64,000 nt of DNA, from assembly GCA_964483155.1 (NCBI GenBank), contig CAZAAC010000008.1, forward strand, positions 8,154-72,153. The letters are read 5' to 3'. The notes under the pieces were generated by a model that worked only from the letters and a program-made list of their open reading frames with translations, was not told where the DNA came from and searched no databases. Below, piece by piece: positions 16,886-26,195 of this stretch; position 1 is the first letter of the stretch, and each line of letters begins with the position of its first letter. The stretch is from JAAYYM01 sp964483155 (GTDB lineage: Bacteria; Bacillota; Clostridia; Lachnospirales; Lachnospiraceae). The translations under genes were made by a program, and so were the position numbers.

Positions 16886-18295
16886 TCAATCTTCTGTTTT
16901 TAAAATAATTCCTAAATCAATACAAATTCGTGTAACCATATCTACCAACTCTTTATTTGTTAAAACTGTTACACGTCCACTCTCATACTCTGTGTCTACT
17001 TCTTCCTTTATTTGCTTAACCAATTCTGATGATTTGTTAACCTGGCTTTTCTGTGGCAATCTATAGTAGGTATTAATCCAGTGTGCAATACCAGCAAGGC
17101 CTGATGTGTTTGAAACCGCACAAAGAACAGGTCTGTTTAAAAACTTCTCTGTATCAAATATATTATATATTTCTTCATTCTTCAGTAATCCATCTGCATG
17201 TATACCCGCACGCGTTACATTAAAGTTTTCTCCGACAAATGGTGTTCTGGATGGTATTTTGTATCCTAACTCACTCTCATAATACTCTGCTAATTCTGTA
17301 ATAACAGTAGTATCCATTCCATTCAAATCACCTTTTAATTGCGCATATTCAAAAACCATTGCTTCTAGAGGTGTATTGCCTGTTCTTTCGCCGATTCCTA
17401 ACAGTGACGTGTTTACGCCTGCACAACCATATAACCAGGCTGTTGTTGAATTTGCTACAGCTTTATAAAAATCATTGTGTCCATGCCATTCCATCAAGTG
17501 AGCGGGGACACCAGCATGCTTATTTAATCCATAAATGATTCCTTGCACAGACCGTGGAATAACAGCACCTGGATAATTGACACCATATCCCATAGTGTCA
17601 CAGGCACGTACCTTAATAGGGATTTTATAGTCATCCATTAAGCGCATGAGTTCAAGACAAAAAGGAATAACATACCCATATATATCGGCGCGCGTGATAT
17701 CTTCTAAATGGCATCTTGGACTGATTCCAGTCTCCAAACATTCTTTAATGATACCAAGATAATGATTCATCGCCTGACGTCGATTCATTTTTAATTTGTA
17801 GAATATATGATAGTCTGAGCAACTAACCAATATTCCTGTTTCTTTCATTCCAAGTTCTTTAACCAATTGAAAATCTTCTTTGCTCGCCCTTATCCAACTG
17901 GTGATTTCAGGAAACTGATAGCCCCTTTCCATACATTTGTAAACGGCATCTCTGTCTTTCTTACTATACAAAAAGAATTCACTTGCTCTAATCATTCCAT
18001 TTGTGCCACCCAATCTATGCATATAGTCATAAATTGTCACAATTTGTTCTGTTGTATATGGCGCTCTTGATTGCTGACCGTCGCGGAATGTAGTATCTGT
18101 AATCCAAATTTCTTTTGGCATATTATGAGGAACAATCCTATCATTAAATGCGATTTTTGGCACTTCATCATAAGGAAATAAATTACGAAATACATTGGGT
18201 GATTCTACATCTGCAAGGGGATACATCTTTTCTTCAAGTTCTAACAGATTATTTTTTTCATTCATCTGCACTGCTCTGCTTCCTTTTTTTAACAC
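16886..18295 (-). CDS. DRE-TIM aldol synthase, probable Re-citrate synthase
   Basis: The 469-residue product belongs to the isopropylmalate/homocitrate synthase (HMGL-like) superfamily. It has the metal and acetyl-CoA motif ITDTTFRDGQQSRAPYT near residue 67, CHLEDITRADIYG, and the second metal motif EWHGHNDFYKAVANS. It lacks the C-terminal LeuA allosteric domain. Proteins of this length and type next to icd in Clostridia include the Re-citrate synthase characterised in Clostridium kluyveri, so citrate is the likeliest product; homocitrate or 2-isopropylmalate are alternatives. The start is a GTG at 18295 with AAGGAG 9 nt upstream; an ATG 10 codons later is less well placed. Co-transcribed with icd. 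A structurally unrelated Si-type citrate synthase is at 62593. Confidence 0.8.
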   Translation of the reverse strand: MLKKGSRAVQMNEKNNLLELEEKMYPLADVESPNVFRNLFPYDEVPKIAFNDRIVPHNMPKEIWITDTTFRDGQQSRAPYTTEQIVTIYDYMHRLGGTNGMIRASEFFLYSKKDRDAVYKCMERGYQFPEITSWIRASKEDFQLVKELGMKETGILVSCSDYHIFYKLKMNRRQAMNHYLGIIKECLETGISPRCHLEDITRADIYGYVIPFCLELMRLMDDYKIPIKVRACDTMGYGVNYPGAVIPRSVQGIIYGLNKHAGVPAHLMEWHGHNDFYKAVANSTTAWLYGCAGVNTSLLGIGERTGNTPLEAMVFEYAQLKGDLNGMDTTVITELAEYYESELGYKIPSRTPFVGENFNVTRAGIHADGLLKNEEIYNIFDTEKFLNRPVLCAVSNTSGLAGIAHWINTYYRLPQKSQVNKSSELVKQIKEEVDTEYESGRVTVLTNKELVDMVTRICIDLGIILKTED

Positions 18296-18325
18296 TCTGT
18301 AGTTCTCCTTCCATGATTTAAATTT

Positions 18326-18377
18326 AAAACACTAATATAATCCCACTTAATTATACTAGTGTTTTTTAAAAAAGCAA
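18326..18377 (-). promoter_or_regulatory. promoter with a 16-bp inverted repeat upstream of the Re-citrate-synthase-like gene
   Basis: On the minus strand, TTGCTT (18372-18377), a 16-nt spacer and TATAAT (18350-18355) form a promoter. Arms AAAACACTAATATAAT (18326-18341) and ATTATACTAGTGTTTT (18350-18365) form an inverted repeat with 15 of 16 bases paired and an 8-nt loop, covering the -10 box and start site. It could be an operator, or the terminator of the LRR genes that end at 18400, or both. Confidence 0.6.
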
Positions 18378-18399
18378 ATGTAAAACAAAAAAACTATCA

Positions 18400-21327
18400 T
18401 TATATTATTTTACTTCTTTTTTTCCCTTTGGCAAAAAACAATACTATTGACAATAGTGCCAGTATTCCCGCTATCATCCATTTAGGTTGTATATTAAATC
18501 GACTCTCATGTAGCGTCCTTATCTTATAATCATTTACATTACCCTCTGCAATATTTTCAACTAATTTCGAATTGGTTACGACCTCATTTTCGGATATAGA
18601 AGGGAGTTGGTAGATTGCATATGGTGAAAAATGACTGGCAACAAATTGAATACACGGACTCCCGTTCACATTTACAACTTGTGACGATAAAACCTCAGGC
18701 ATTCCATTAGAATCTGTCGTTGCAACACCTAGATTATCCTTATTAATCAAATTTGAAGGGATTGGCATACAAATCTCCATTTTTGAATTTGCCAATTTTG
18801 TAATTGGGACCATTGTAAAAGAGTCATACATGCTAATATCCATGGTGAAAATCTCCATTCCACCAAGTGCTCCATACTCCATTGCAAGCGCCTCATTTAT
18901 CCTATCATTTGTATCTTCCTTTTCTGAAATAATCATCGTATATGATTTGGTATTACCTGGTATAATGGCAGTCAAAAGTCCTGAATCCGTAGACATGCCC
19001 TCTTTATCTGAATATACAAAAATAGCTGTTGCTTCCGTTTTTATATCATTAACAGACCCACCCATTGTAGAATATGGTATGTCTTCAATCAAACGATTCA
19101 TAGCGTCAGATGCATTTCCAAGTATCTGGATATCTGTAAGTCGGAGACCACTCCATGCCTCTACATTGAGATATGCATTGAACGCATCTTGTTTTACACC
19201 TGTCATAATATAATCTTTTCCAGATAAATTCGCATGGACATCAATCTCAACCAAACCTGTTACCTCATCCGGCATTAATGTGCAGGATTGCAATTCTAAT
19301 CCGCCTACTTCATTCCCTGCAGGTTCAGATGTAATCTTATAGATTAAGCCTCTAAAACCGGGAGAATTATGATCTAAAACACTTCCAGCAACTGTCTCAA
19401 CATTTTCATTTACAATTGCAATAGGAACCCCCTCAAAAGCCATAGTACGCAAATTTTCTCCGGACAACCTTGTTGCTGTTGCATTATAAGTTAGTAGCGG
19501 AATACTATCGCCTTCAAACACAACTACTTGTAAGGGGGAACCAATAGCGGTTGTATCAAATGCTCCGACACCTATCTCTGTCACACTTTCCGGAATGGAA
19601 ATCTGCACAAAAGAACAATCCATAAAGGCTCTATCGTCTATTGTAACTAACTGCTTTGGTAAAACAATTTCATTTAGTTTTTTGCATCCATTAAAAGCAT
19701 CCTCGCCAATAAATACTACACCCTCAGGAATTTGCACACTTTTTATCGTTTCGTTTCCTTTAAAACATTCAGCACCAATACTTTTTACATCATTTGGTAT
19801 TACAACATCGCCACCATTTCCTCTATATGCAAGAAGAATTCCATCTCCGACGATTAAAAAGTCACCTGTCGATCCATCTGCAGATTGCAACCAATTATTT
19901 AACCATTTTGTGCCCTCAAATGCCCCTAAATCGATAGAACCAGTACTCTGCGGTATGATTACCTCACTTAAATCACTACAGTGGTAAAAAACTGCATATC
20001 CTATCTTCGTTACGCCCTCTGGTATTTTGATAGCATTTAGTGCTGATCTTGCAAATGCAAAATCACCAATTTTTGTAATTTTCTCCGGTAAACTAACTGT
20101 ATGAATCCTTTCATTATCATAAAAAACCCGATCCCCAATATTGCTTACATTCGTCGGTATTGTAACATCATTTTCTTCTCCATTATATTCTGCCAAAGTT
20201 CCTAACAAAACAACATAGTCCTCGGGCGAATACAAAGTCTTGCTTCCGCTTTCTGCAATCCCATCCTCTGTTTCTGTCGTCGGAAGATTTACACCTCGCA
20301 CAGACTGCTTTGGAGACATTAAAAGAACAGCATTTCCACCCATGATTTTTCCCGCGCCAAGTTCTCCTGGAATTACATTTTCACTAAAATCAACATAAAC
20401 TTTACTGGAGTCCACCTCATCTTTAGATACTGAAGCCGTATTATCTTTTATACTTTCTGTGTTACTATTATCACTAACTGGCGATTCTGTTGTCGCGACA
20501 GTCTCCACACTAACATTCTTACTGGAAGTAAATGCATTTTTGTCAATATAGCCAACTGTATTTGGAATATACACCTTATTTAAATTATCACAATCGCCAA
20601 AAGCATATGCATTAATTGAATGTACAGAATTAGGTATCGTAACAATAGAAAGACCGTTGCAATTAGCAAAAGCATATTCAGGTAAAACTTCTACACTTGA
20701 AGATATTGTTAGTTGTGTTAATAATGATGCACCCCAAAAAGCATACTCTTCGATTTCCTTCACGGAGTCTGGCATAAAGTATGATGTAGCTGGCTTTCCT
20801 GCTAAATATTGGATTATCTTTGTTTGGTCATGATTATATAAAACACCATCTTTACATATAAAATCATCGTTGCTACTTAGTATCTCTATATCTGACAAAC
20901 TCGTGCACTTTGCAAAAGCCGCCGATCCTATTTTCGATACTTTTTCTCCCATTGAAACCTTTGATAGGCTATCGCATCCTGAAAAAGCGCTGGAACCTAT
21001 TGTTCTAACGCCTTCTTCAAAAACAACTTTACTTAATTTTTTACAATTCTCAAAAGCTGAAAAATCAACAGTCTCCACTGATGAAGATATCACAAGACTA
21101 CTCAAATTTGCATTCCCTGAAAATGCCTCTGGACCAATTCTTTTGACCGAGTTTGGAATTGTAACAGAAGGCTCACTTCCATTATACTTTACTAGCGTTG
21201 TGCCATCCATAGTATAATCTCCCACCGCAAATCCAGCAGCAACAACATCAGTTGCAGGAATCTGTGTGACGAGAATAGCTGTTATCATTAATAAAACAGA
21301 AATAACCCTTCTGATTTTCCTAGCCAT
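18400..21327 (-). CDS. secreted BspA-type leucine-rich-repeat protein with C-terminal membrane anchor
   Basis: A 975-residue surface protein. A signal peptide (RRVISVLLMITAILV, cut near VVAAG) leads into two blocks of BspA/Treponema-type repeats (LRR_5), about residues 30-275 and 365-615. Typical units read IPNSVKRIGPEAFSGNANLS and IPEGVTKIGYAVFYHCSDLS. A Ser/Thr-rich spacer separates the blocks. Then comes a domain of about 250 residues that is shared with the neighbour protein (DISMYDS, MPIPSNL, FVASHFSPYAIY), and a final membrane helix (WMIAGILALLSIVLFF) with a basic tail. No LPXTG-like motif precedes the helix. Such proteins commonly bind host or dietary ligands. Last gene of the regulator-sortase-LRR-LRR series; 40 nt separate it from the larger LRR gene. 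Confidence 0.9.
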   Translation of the reverse strand: MARKIRRVISVLLMITAILVTQIPATDVVAAGFAVGDYTMDGTTLVKYNGSEPSVTIPNSVKRIGPEAFSGNANLSSLVISSSVETVDFSAFENCKKLSKVVFEEGVRTIGSSAFSGCDSLSKVSMGEKVSKIGSAAFAKCTSLSDIEILSSNDDFICKDGVLYNHDQTKIIQYLAGKPATSYFMPDSVKEIEEYAFWGASLLTQLTISSSVEVLPEYAFANCNGLSIVTIPNSVHSINAYAFGDCDNLNKVYIPNTVGYIDKNAFTSSKNVSVETVATTESPVSDNSNTESIKDNTASVSKDEVDSSKVYVDFSENVIPGELGAGKIMGGNAVLLMSPKQSVRGVNLPTTETEDGIAESGSKTLYSPEDYVVLLGTLAEYNGEENDVTIPTNVSNIGDRVFYDNERIHTVSLPEKITKIGDFAFARSALNAIKIPEGVTKIGYAVFYHCSDLSEVIIPQSTGSIDLGAFEGTKWLNNWLQSADGSTGDFLIVGDGILLAYRGNGGDVVIPNDVKSIGAECFKGNETIKSVQIPEGVVFIGEDAFNGCKKLNEIVLPKQLVTIDDRAFMDCSFVQISIPESVTEIGVGAFDTTAIGSPLQVVVFEGDSIPLLTYNATATRLSGENLRTMAFEGVPIAIVNENVETVAGSVLDHNSPGFRGLIYKITSEPAGNEVGGLELQSCTLMPDEVTGLVEIDVHANLSGKDYIMTGVKQDAFNAYLNVEAWSGLRLTDIQILGNASDAMNRLIEDIPYSTMGGSVNDIKTEATAIFVYSDKEGMSTDSGLLTAIIPGNTKSYTMIISEKEDTNDRINEALAMEYGALGGMEIFTMDISMYDSFTMVPITKLANSKMEICMPIPSNLINKDNLGVATTDSNGMPEVLSSQVVNVNGSPCIQFVASHFSPYAIYQLPSISENEVVTNSKLVENIAEGNVNDYKIRTLHESRFNIQPKWMIAGILALLSIVLFFAKGKKRSKII

Positions 21328-21367
21328 ATACTTTCTCCAATTACTTCATTTCATTTGCGTTTCTATA

Positions 21368-24300
21368 TCATGCTGTTCTCAATTTATCCTCAGCATCTCT
21401 CTTTAAGAAAAGAACAATTGCTATCGCTGCCAATCCAATTACCAGAAACCATTTAGGATGAATCGGATCACCAGTAACAGGCGTTGCATCTGGTGAGCCA
21501 GTAGCCGACAAATTAGAAGTATCTACATAAATTAAATATGGTGAAAAGTGCGTTGCCGTAAACGTCATACACGGAATTCCACTAATGACGGTGAATCTCG
21601 GATTTAGATTTTCAAGGATACCTCCCGCCGCACTTGCTGGTCTTGCATTCCCTCCATATATAGCCAAATCATCTGGTATCGGCATTGTAATGCTGACAGA
21701 TACGCCCTCTGGAATTGGTGTAATCTTAGTGGTTCCGGTACTATCATAAAGGCTAATATCCATTGGCAAATATCTAATTGCATCTAACGAACCATATGTC
21801 GCTAATAAAGCCTTTTCCGCCTCTGTCGATGCATCAGCTGAATCAATGATTTTAACTACATAACTGTCTGTAGAACCGTTTACAGTAGCCGAAATTTTAC
21901 CAATGTCTGTTATTCCTGATGTGTTTGCAACTACTCTTGTATTCCCATCTGTATTAGACTTATTCGTCGTACTACCCGTTCCACTAGCAATACCAGAACT
22001 GCTTACGGACTTACTTGTTCCTGATACAATTGTCGAACTGCTACTCGTACTGGAACTAGAACTAGAAGTACTGCTCGACGATGTACTGGAACTGCTCGTT
22101 GTTTTACTGGAACTGCTCGTCGTTTTGCTGGAACTACTTGTTGTTTTACTGCTACTGCTAGTCGTGGTTGATGAATTTGAGGTATACTGGGCAATGCAGG
22201 TCACATCAGCATAAATATTTGTATAATTAGGCCTCCACCCTGTAAATGTATATCCTGTTCTGACTGGATTGGTAGGTGGTGTTGCACTGCTACCCGCTTC
22301 CACTGTTTGCGTTGCTAATACCGTCCCATCATAATTAACAAATGTCACAGTATATATATTTTTTAATTCTTCAAACTCAATTCCCTTATCTTTTGCATAT
22401 CGATATGCGGCGCTATTTAAATAACTCTTAATTAATGGATTATTCACATAGTCAAACGCACTACCTGCGATATATACTTCTTTTGCCGGAATCGTAACCT
22501 CAAGATTGTCTCCACACTCTTCAAACGCACCGCCTAAAACAGAATCTATAGAGGTTGGCAATATAACTTCTTTCAATCTATCACAATCATAGAAACAGTA
22601 TGTAGGAATTTCAGACAAATAGTTAGCCGAAGAAAGGTCAACTGAAGAAACCCCATCACAATTCTCAAAGGCTCTGTCCATTATGATCAGTTCATCCCAA
22701 TCTTCCCCATAGGTCGTATCAGATGTCTCATCTGATGTGATTCTAGCACTTCCAAAAGTAGTTCCACGTCCTGGTAGGACTTCTACCAAAGTTACTATTG
22801 TATCGCCAGCAGCATCAACATAGGAATTAAAAATCAAACCATTTTCACACCAAAAATATGGATTTGCAATGGTTCCCGGAAATGTTTCTGCTGAAAAATC
22901 CACACTTGAAACTACAGGAGAGGCATAGAAGGGCAATACACCTATATCTGTCATATCCTCAGCAAATGTGACTGCTGATAAATACCCTGCATTATTTGAA
23001 AACGCACCATTAATTGAAACAGATGGTAATTTTGAAACATCATTAATTGTAATTGACTGCGTATCACTAAGATTTCTGAATTCTCGATTCGTTTCTAATG
23101 GTGTCTGTTTTGCATTCGTGATACTATCTATGCCCATTGGTAAAATAATACTGTATGTACTATTTATGATATCCTGTTGCACCTGTGTGATGGGATCGGC
23201 AATCGGTGCCCTGCGATCTACAATATCCTGCACCGTATAATTATTACTGGAAATACTGCCAATAACTGTTCCCAAACTTGGGTAGGAAAGCAGCGTAACA
23301 CCTTGTTCTGTAGCATTATACTGAACAAGCAGATTATCTGGATTTCCAGAATCATATTGAATATAGGGTGCAGTTGTCCCATTTAATTTATTTTCTGAAT
23401 TTGAAATATAGTTAAATGGAGCATAGCCCTCCTGTATTTTCCCTCGTATGGTCAGCGTATCTCCTGCCAAACAATTCGTATAGAAAGCCTCATTACCAAT
23501 TGTAGTGACATTGACATCAAATATAGTCCCTCTCTGAAAATTATCATCTCTAAATGAAATCAGTTCCAGATTTGGGCAATTATAGAAGCACCTTGTCCCA
23601 ATCGTTGTTGGATTTACACCATCAACTTGGTTGAAATATACTTCTTCAAGTGATGGACAAGCCGCAAAGGCCTGCTCACCAACACTTACGCCGTAGGTGT
23701 CAATTGTTACTGTCTGCAAATCAGACATGCCATAAAATGATCGATTTCCAATTGTCCTGATTGTGCTTGGAAGACTTAATGTAGCAATATCATCTGCATC
23801 ATCCTTGTTAAAACAATCATCCGAAATACCTACAATAGTAAAAGGTCCTAGCATAGACGGAATACTGACATTTACACCACTCCCCGTACCCTTCTCGAAT
23901 TTGGAGAGTATTACTTCACCAGATGAAGTACTGGCATCCACTGTAAATTTGTAACCATCAGAACTTTTTTCGTAGTGCCCGCCTGTTCCATCCACATAAT
24001 AATAGGTTAATGGATAATCATAAGCATATGTATAAACAGCACTTGCAGTAGTAGGTGCCGGTCCCCAAAGATAGAATCCATCATACATTTCATCAAATTC
24101 AACTGTTGTATCCTCAAATCGTGTATTTAAATCTGTAATCTTTACATACTCCAATGATTGTCCACAACCATAAAACGTTCCTCTGGGATATGCGATTCCA
24201 TGATTATTAGTCAATTCCACCGTGTAAAGACTGACACAGTTTGCAAAAATACCCTTGCCCATAGATGTAATATTAGGATTCATAACGATATTCTTAAGAC

Positions 24301-25333
24301 TTGTACAATTCATGAATGCAAAATTACCTAACGTATCAAAGTTTCCTATTGCATTGCCACTACTCGCCGTACTCATCTCAATATTCGTAAGCGATGTGCA
24401 GCCTAGGAAAATACCATCTCCGACTGTTCTGATAGAGGATGGAAATGTGAAGGCAGTAAGCCTGTCTTTACAATTTGCGAATGCACCAGCTCCGATAATG
24501 GTACAGGAGCTGTCTTCCACAAATGTAACTGCATTTAAATTAGAACATCCTGCAAAGGCACGATTCCCTAAGGAAGTTAGCGCAGTCTGTAAGCTTATAT
24601 TTTGTAGATTAGTACATCCCCGAAACGAATCGTTACCAATTCGTACAATATAATTGGGAATCTCAATCTTTGAAAAATCTGTTTTATCTCTAAAGGCATT
24701 ATCTGCAATATAACGAATCAAGACCGTACCCGTACACCGATAGACACCCTCAGTATATTCAACCTCCTGTGTTGCGTTGCTGACAGGGATTGCAATTTCC
24801 GGATTCGCCTGTTGTGTGCCATCATGCTTATATATTATATCCACTACCGTGCTTGTCCCTATCCTGTTTCCTGAAACATCAAGATCGAATACAGTGTAAG
24901 AATCAGTTTTGGTCGGTGCACCATATCCAATTGTTTCTCTAAGAGGCAGTAATCCATCAATAACATAGATAGCCCTTGGATTATAACCCGTAACAGCAGC
25001 TTCTGTCGCGCTAAATCCTGTTGATGTATAATCAATATCATATAAATCAACGGGAAGATGATATACAGGATCCAACTCACAGGTTCCACTGGCATCTGTT
25101 ACAAGCCATCCTGTGGCTGCATTAGATGAGATGCTGCTTACGTTGATTCCGCTAATTTCCGTTAATTCATCAACTGATGCTGGAGCAGTAATACCGTCAG
25201 GGGCCACAGCTTCTACATTTTTCACCGGTATCGCGGCTACGATTAATGCTGTTATCATTAACAGCGCAGCAATTGTTCTCCTTGCGCTTTTTTTGAGTCT
25301 TCTTTTCACTTTTCTAGGTGCTTTTGCTCCCAT
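21368..25333 (-). CDS. large BspA-type LRR surface protein with InlB B-repeat and Ser-rich stalk
   Basis: A 1321-residue secreted protein. The signal peptide is long and basic (AALLMITALIVAAIP). BspA-type leucine-rich repeats span about residues 200-970, for example ITSMGKGIFANCVSLYTVEL. A single InlB B-repeat (Listeria-Bacteroides type) follows near 993-1050, with VNYDGTVLATQTVEAG and GYTFTGWRPNYT. A low-complexity Ser/Thr/Lys stalk built from SSSSKTT units covers about 1058-1110. Then comes the C-terminal domain shared with the neighbour (MDISLYDS, ITMPIPDDL, FTATHFSPYLIYV), the motif TPVTGDP, a membrane helix (FLVIGLAAIAIVLFL) and a basic tail. TPVTG may be a weak sorting signal. GGAGG precedes the ATG; it lies 29 nt after the sortase gene. 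Confidence 0.92.
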   Translation of the reverse strand: MGAKAPRKVKRRLKKSARRTIAALLMITALIVAAIPVKNVEAVAPDGITAPASVDELTEISGINVSSISSNAATGWLVTDASGTCELDPVYHLPVDLYDIDYTSTGFSATEAAVTGYNPRAIYVIDGLLPLRETIGYGAPTKTDSYTVFDLDVSGNRIGTSTVVDIIYKHDGTQQANPEIAIPVSNATQEVEYTEGVYRCTGTVLIRYIADNAFRDKTDFSKIEIPNYIVRIGNDSFRGCTNLQNISLQTALTSLGNRAFAGCSNLNAVTFVEDSSCTIIGAGAFANCKDRLTAFTFPSSIRTVGDGIFLGCTSLTNIEMSTASSGNAIGNFDTLGNFAFMNCTSLKNIVMNPNITSMGKGIFANCVSLYTVELTNNHGIAYPRGTFYGCGQSLEYVKITDLNTRFEDTTVEFDEMYDGFYLWGPAPTTASAVYTYAYDYPLTYYYVDGTGGHYEKSSDGYKFTVDASTSSGEVILSKFEKGTGSGVNVSIPSMLGPFTIVGISDDCFNKDDADDIATLSLPSTIRTIGNRSFYGMSDLQTVTIDTYGVSVGEQAFAACPSLEEVYFNQVDGVNPTTIGTRCFYNCPNLELISFRDDNFQRGTIFDVNVTTIGNEAFYTNCLAGDTLTIRGKIQEGYAPFNYISNSENKLNGTTAPYIQYDSGNPDNLLVQYNATEQGVTLLSYPSLGTVIGSISSNNYTVQDIVDRRAPIADPITQVQQDIINSTYSIILPMGIDSITNAKQTPLETNREFRNLSDTQSITINDVSKLPSVSINGAFSNNAGYLSAVTFAEDMTDIGVLPFYASPVVSSVDFSAETFPGTIANPYFWCENGLIFNSYVDAAGDTIVTLVEVLPGRGTTFGSARITSDETSDTTYGEDWDELIIMDRAFENCDGVSSVDLSSANYLSEIPTYCFYDCDRLKEVILPTSIDSVLGGAFEECGDNLEVTIPAKEVYIAGSAFDYVNNPLIKSYLNSAAYRYAKDKGIEFEELKNIYTVTFVNYDGTVLATQTVEAGSSATPPTNPVRTGYTFTGWRPNYTNIYADVTCIAQYTSNSSTTTSSSSKTTSSSSKTTSSSSKTTSSSSTSSSSTSSSSSSTSSSSTIVSGTSKSVSSSGIASGTGSTTNKSNTDGNTRVVANTSGITDIGKISATVNGSTDSYVVKIIDSADASTEAEKALLATYGSLDAIRYLPMDISLYDSTGTTKITPIPEGVSVSITMPIPDDLAIYGGNARPASAAGGILENLNPRFTVISGIPCMTFTATHFSPYLIYVDTSNLSATGSPDATPVTGDPIHPKWFLVIGLAAIAIVLFLKRDAEDKLRTA
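22025..22160 (-). repeat. Ser-rich tandem repeat inside the large LRR gene
   Basis: About 45 codons of nearly pure Ser with Lys-Thr-Thr, including three consecutive SSSSKTT units (21-bp period), built mostly from AGT/AGC codons. It encodes an extended stalk. The mirror frame gives a spurious Leu/Val-rich reading on the plus strand. Such tracts can vary in copy number between strains. Confidence 0.8.
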
Positions 25334-25362
25334 AAATATTCCTCCAAATAGTACCTTCTAAA

Positions 25363-26181
25363 CTATTTTATCTTCTTTGCCACTACGACAAAGCGTTCTG
25401 CATCTGCAGTATCATGATCACAGGTGGATAGCGTGATAAGACTTTCGCCATATTTTGCTTCTACTCCTGTTTCATATAAGGACATCTCTTTCATATCTGT
25501 CATGTATGAATTAAATTCTTCCTCAGAATTTGCATCCAAAAACTGATAGTACTTAAATGTAATATCATCCTCATTATATACCTGTGAAAGAAAAACGTAC
25601 ATTACCTGATATGTGTTTTTCTCATATAAAGTATCAAACTGTATTAAATTGTGTGTTTCATAATACTCTTTTTCTTTATACTTGCTTAAATTTCCAAACA
25701 TCTTCCCGGATTTCATGTTATGCCCATATATAATAATATTTTGACTTCTCGGCCATATACTAGCCTCAGCATTAATAAAAAGTGTTCCATTCTTATCATA
25801 TTCCTGCTCAAAATTATGGTCCAGATAATATTCCTCATTAGGCGATTGCATAACTGGGAAGTCAATATTAGTATCGTCAATTTTAAGCCATCCAATTAGA
25901 CTTTTATTTTTATTGTACAATGTTTTATAGTCATCTAGCATCTCTGGCGTATCTTCCTCCGTTTTCGTAAAAAAGCGATTTGGATTAAATACAATATCAN
26001 NNNNNNNNNCAGAATTTTTCAATTCTGCAAGTTCAGAAAATTCCTGTGATGTCTGATAAGCCTCATAACAATAATATGTAAAATAAGAAAGACAGCCTAC
26101 CCCTAACAATAACATTGACCACATAAATATTTTTCTTCCTCTTTCGGCAGGCGCAGTCTTCTTTTTATATTTCCGTTTCAA
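25363..26181 (-). CDS. class B sortase
   Basis: A membrane-bound transpeptidase that attaches surface proteins to the wall. The product (about 272 residues including four unknown ones) has an N-terminal membrane segment (FMWSMLLLGVGCLSYFTYYCY), then the sortase B fold: WLKIDDTNIDFPVMQ, NEEYYLDHNF, the catalytic His in IIYGHNM, the catalytic Cys in LSTCDH, and the Arg in ERFVVVAKK. The start appears to be a TTG at 26181 with GGAG 9 nt upstream. A 10-N gap lies in the linker after the membrane segment; the frame is the same on both sides. The gene sits 14 nt after the pseudo-receiver gene and just before two LRR proteins, its likely substrates or partners. Confidence 0.93.
   Translation of the reverse strand: MKRKYKKKTAPAERGRKIFMWSMLLLGVGCLSYFTYYCYEAYQTSQEFSELAELKNSXXXXDIVFNPNRFFTKTEEDTPEMLDDYKTLYNKNKSLIGWLKIDDTNIDFPVMQSPNEEYYLDHNFEQEYDKNGTLFINAEASIWPRSQNIIIYGHNMKSGKMFGNLSKYKEKEYYETHNLIQFDTLYEKNTYQVMYVFLSQVYNEDDITFKYYQFLDANSEEEFNSYMTDMKEMSLYETGVEAKYGESLITLSTCDHDTADAERFVVVAKKIK
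26000..26009. other. assembly gap (10 N)
   Basis: Ten undetermined bases within the sortase gene. The true length of the missing piece is unknown, and the frame continuity may be partly accidental. Confidence 1.
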
Positions 26182-26195
26182 TTTTACGTTCTCCT

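Noticed and set aside
22025..22160. Short tandem repeats that could suggest a CRISPR array
   Set aside because: The 21-bp units have no spacers and are coding repeats of Ser, Lys and Thr.
21903..22214. Plus-strand open frame rich in Leu and Val opposite the Ser stalk
   Set aside because: It is the mirror of a low-complexity Ser/Thr-rich tract in a clear secreted protein; no ribosome site and no domain.
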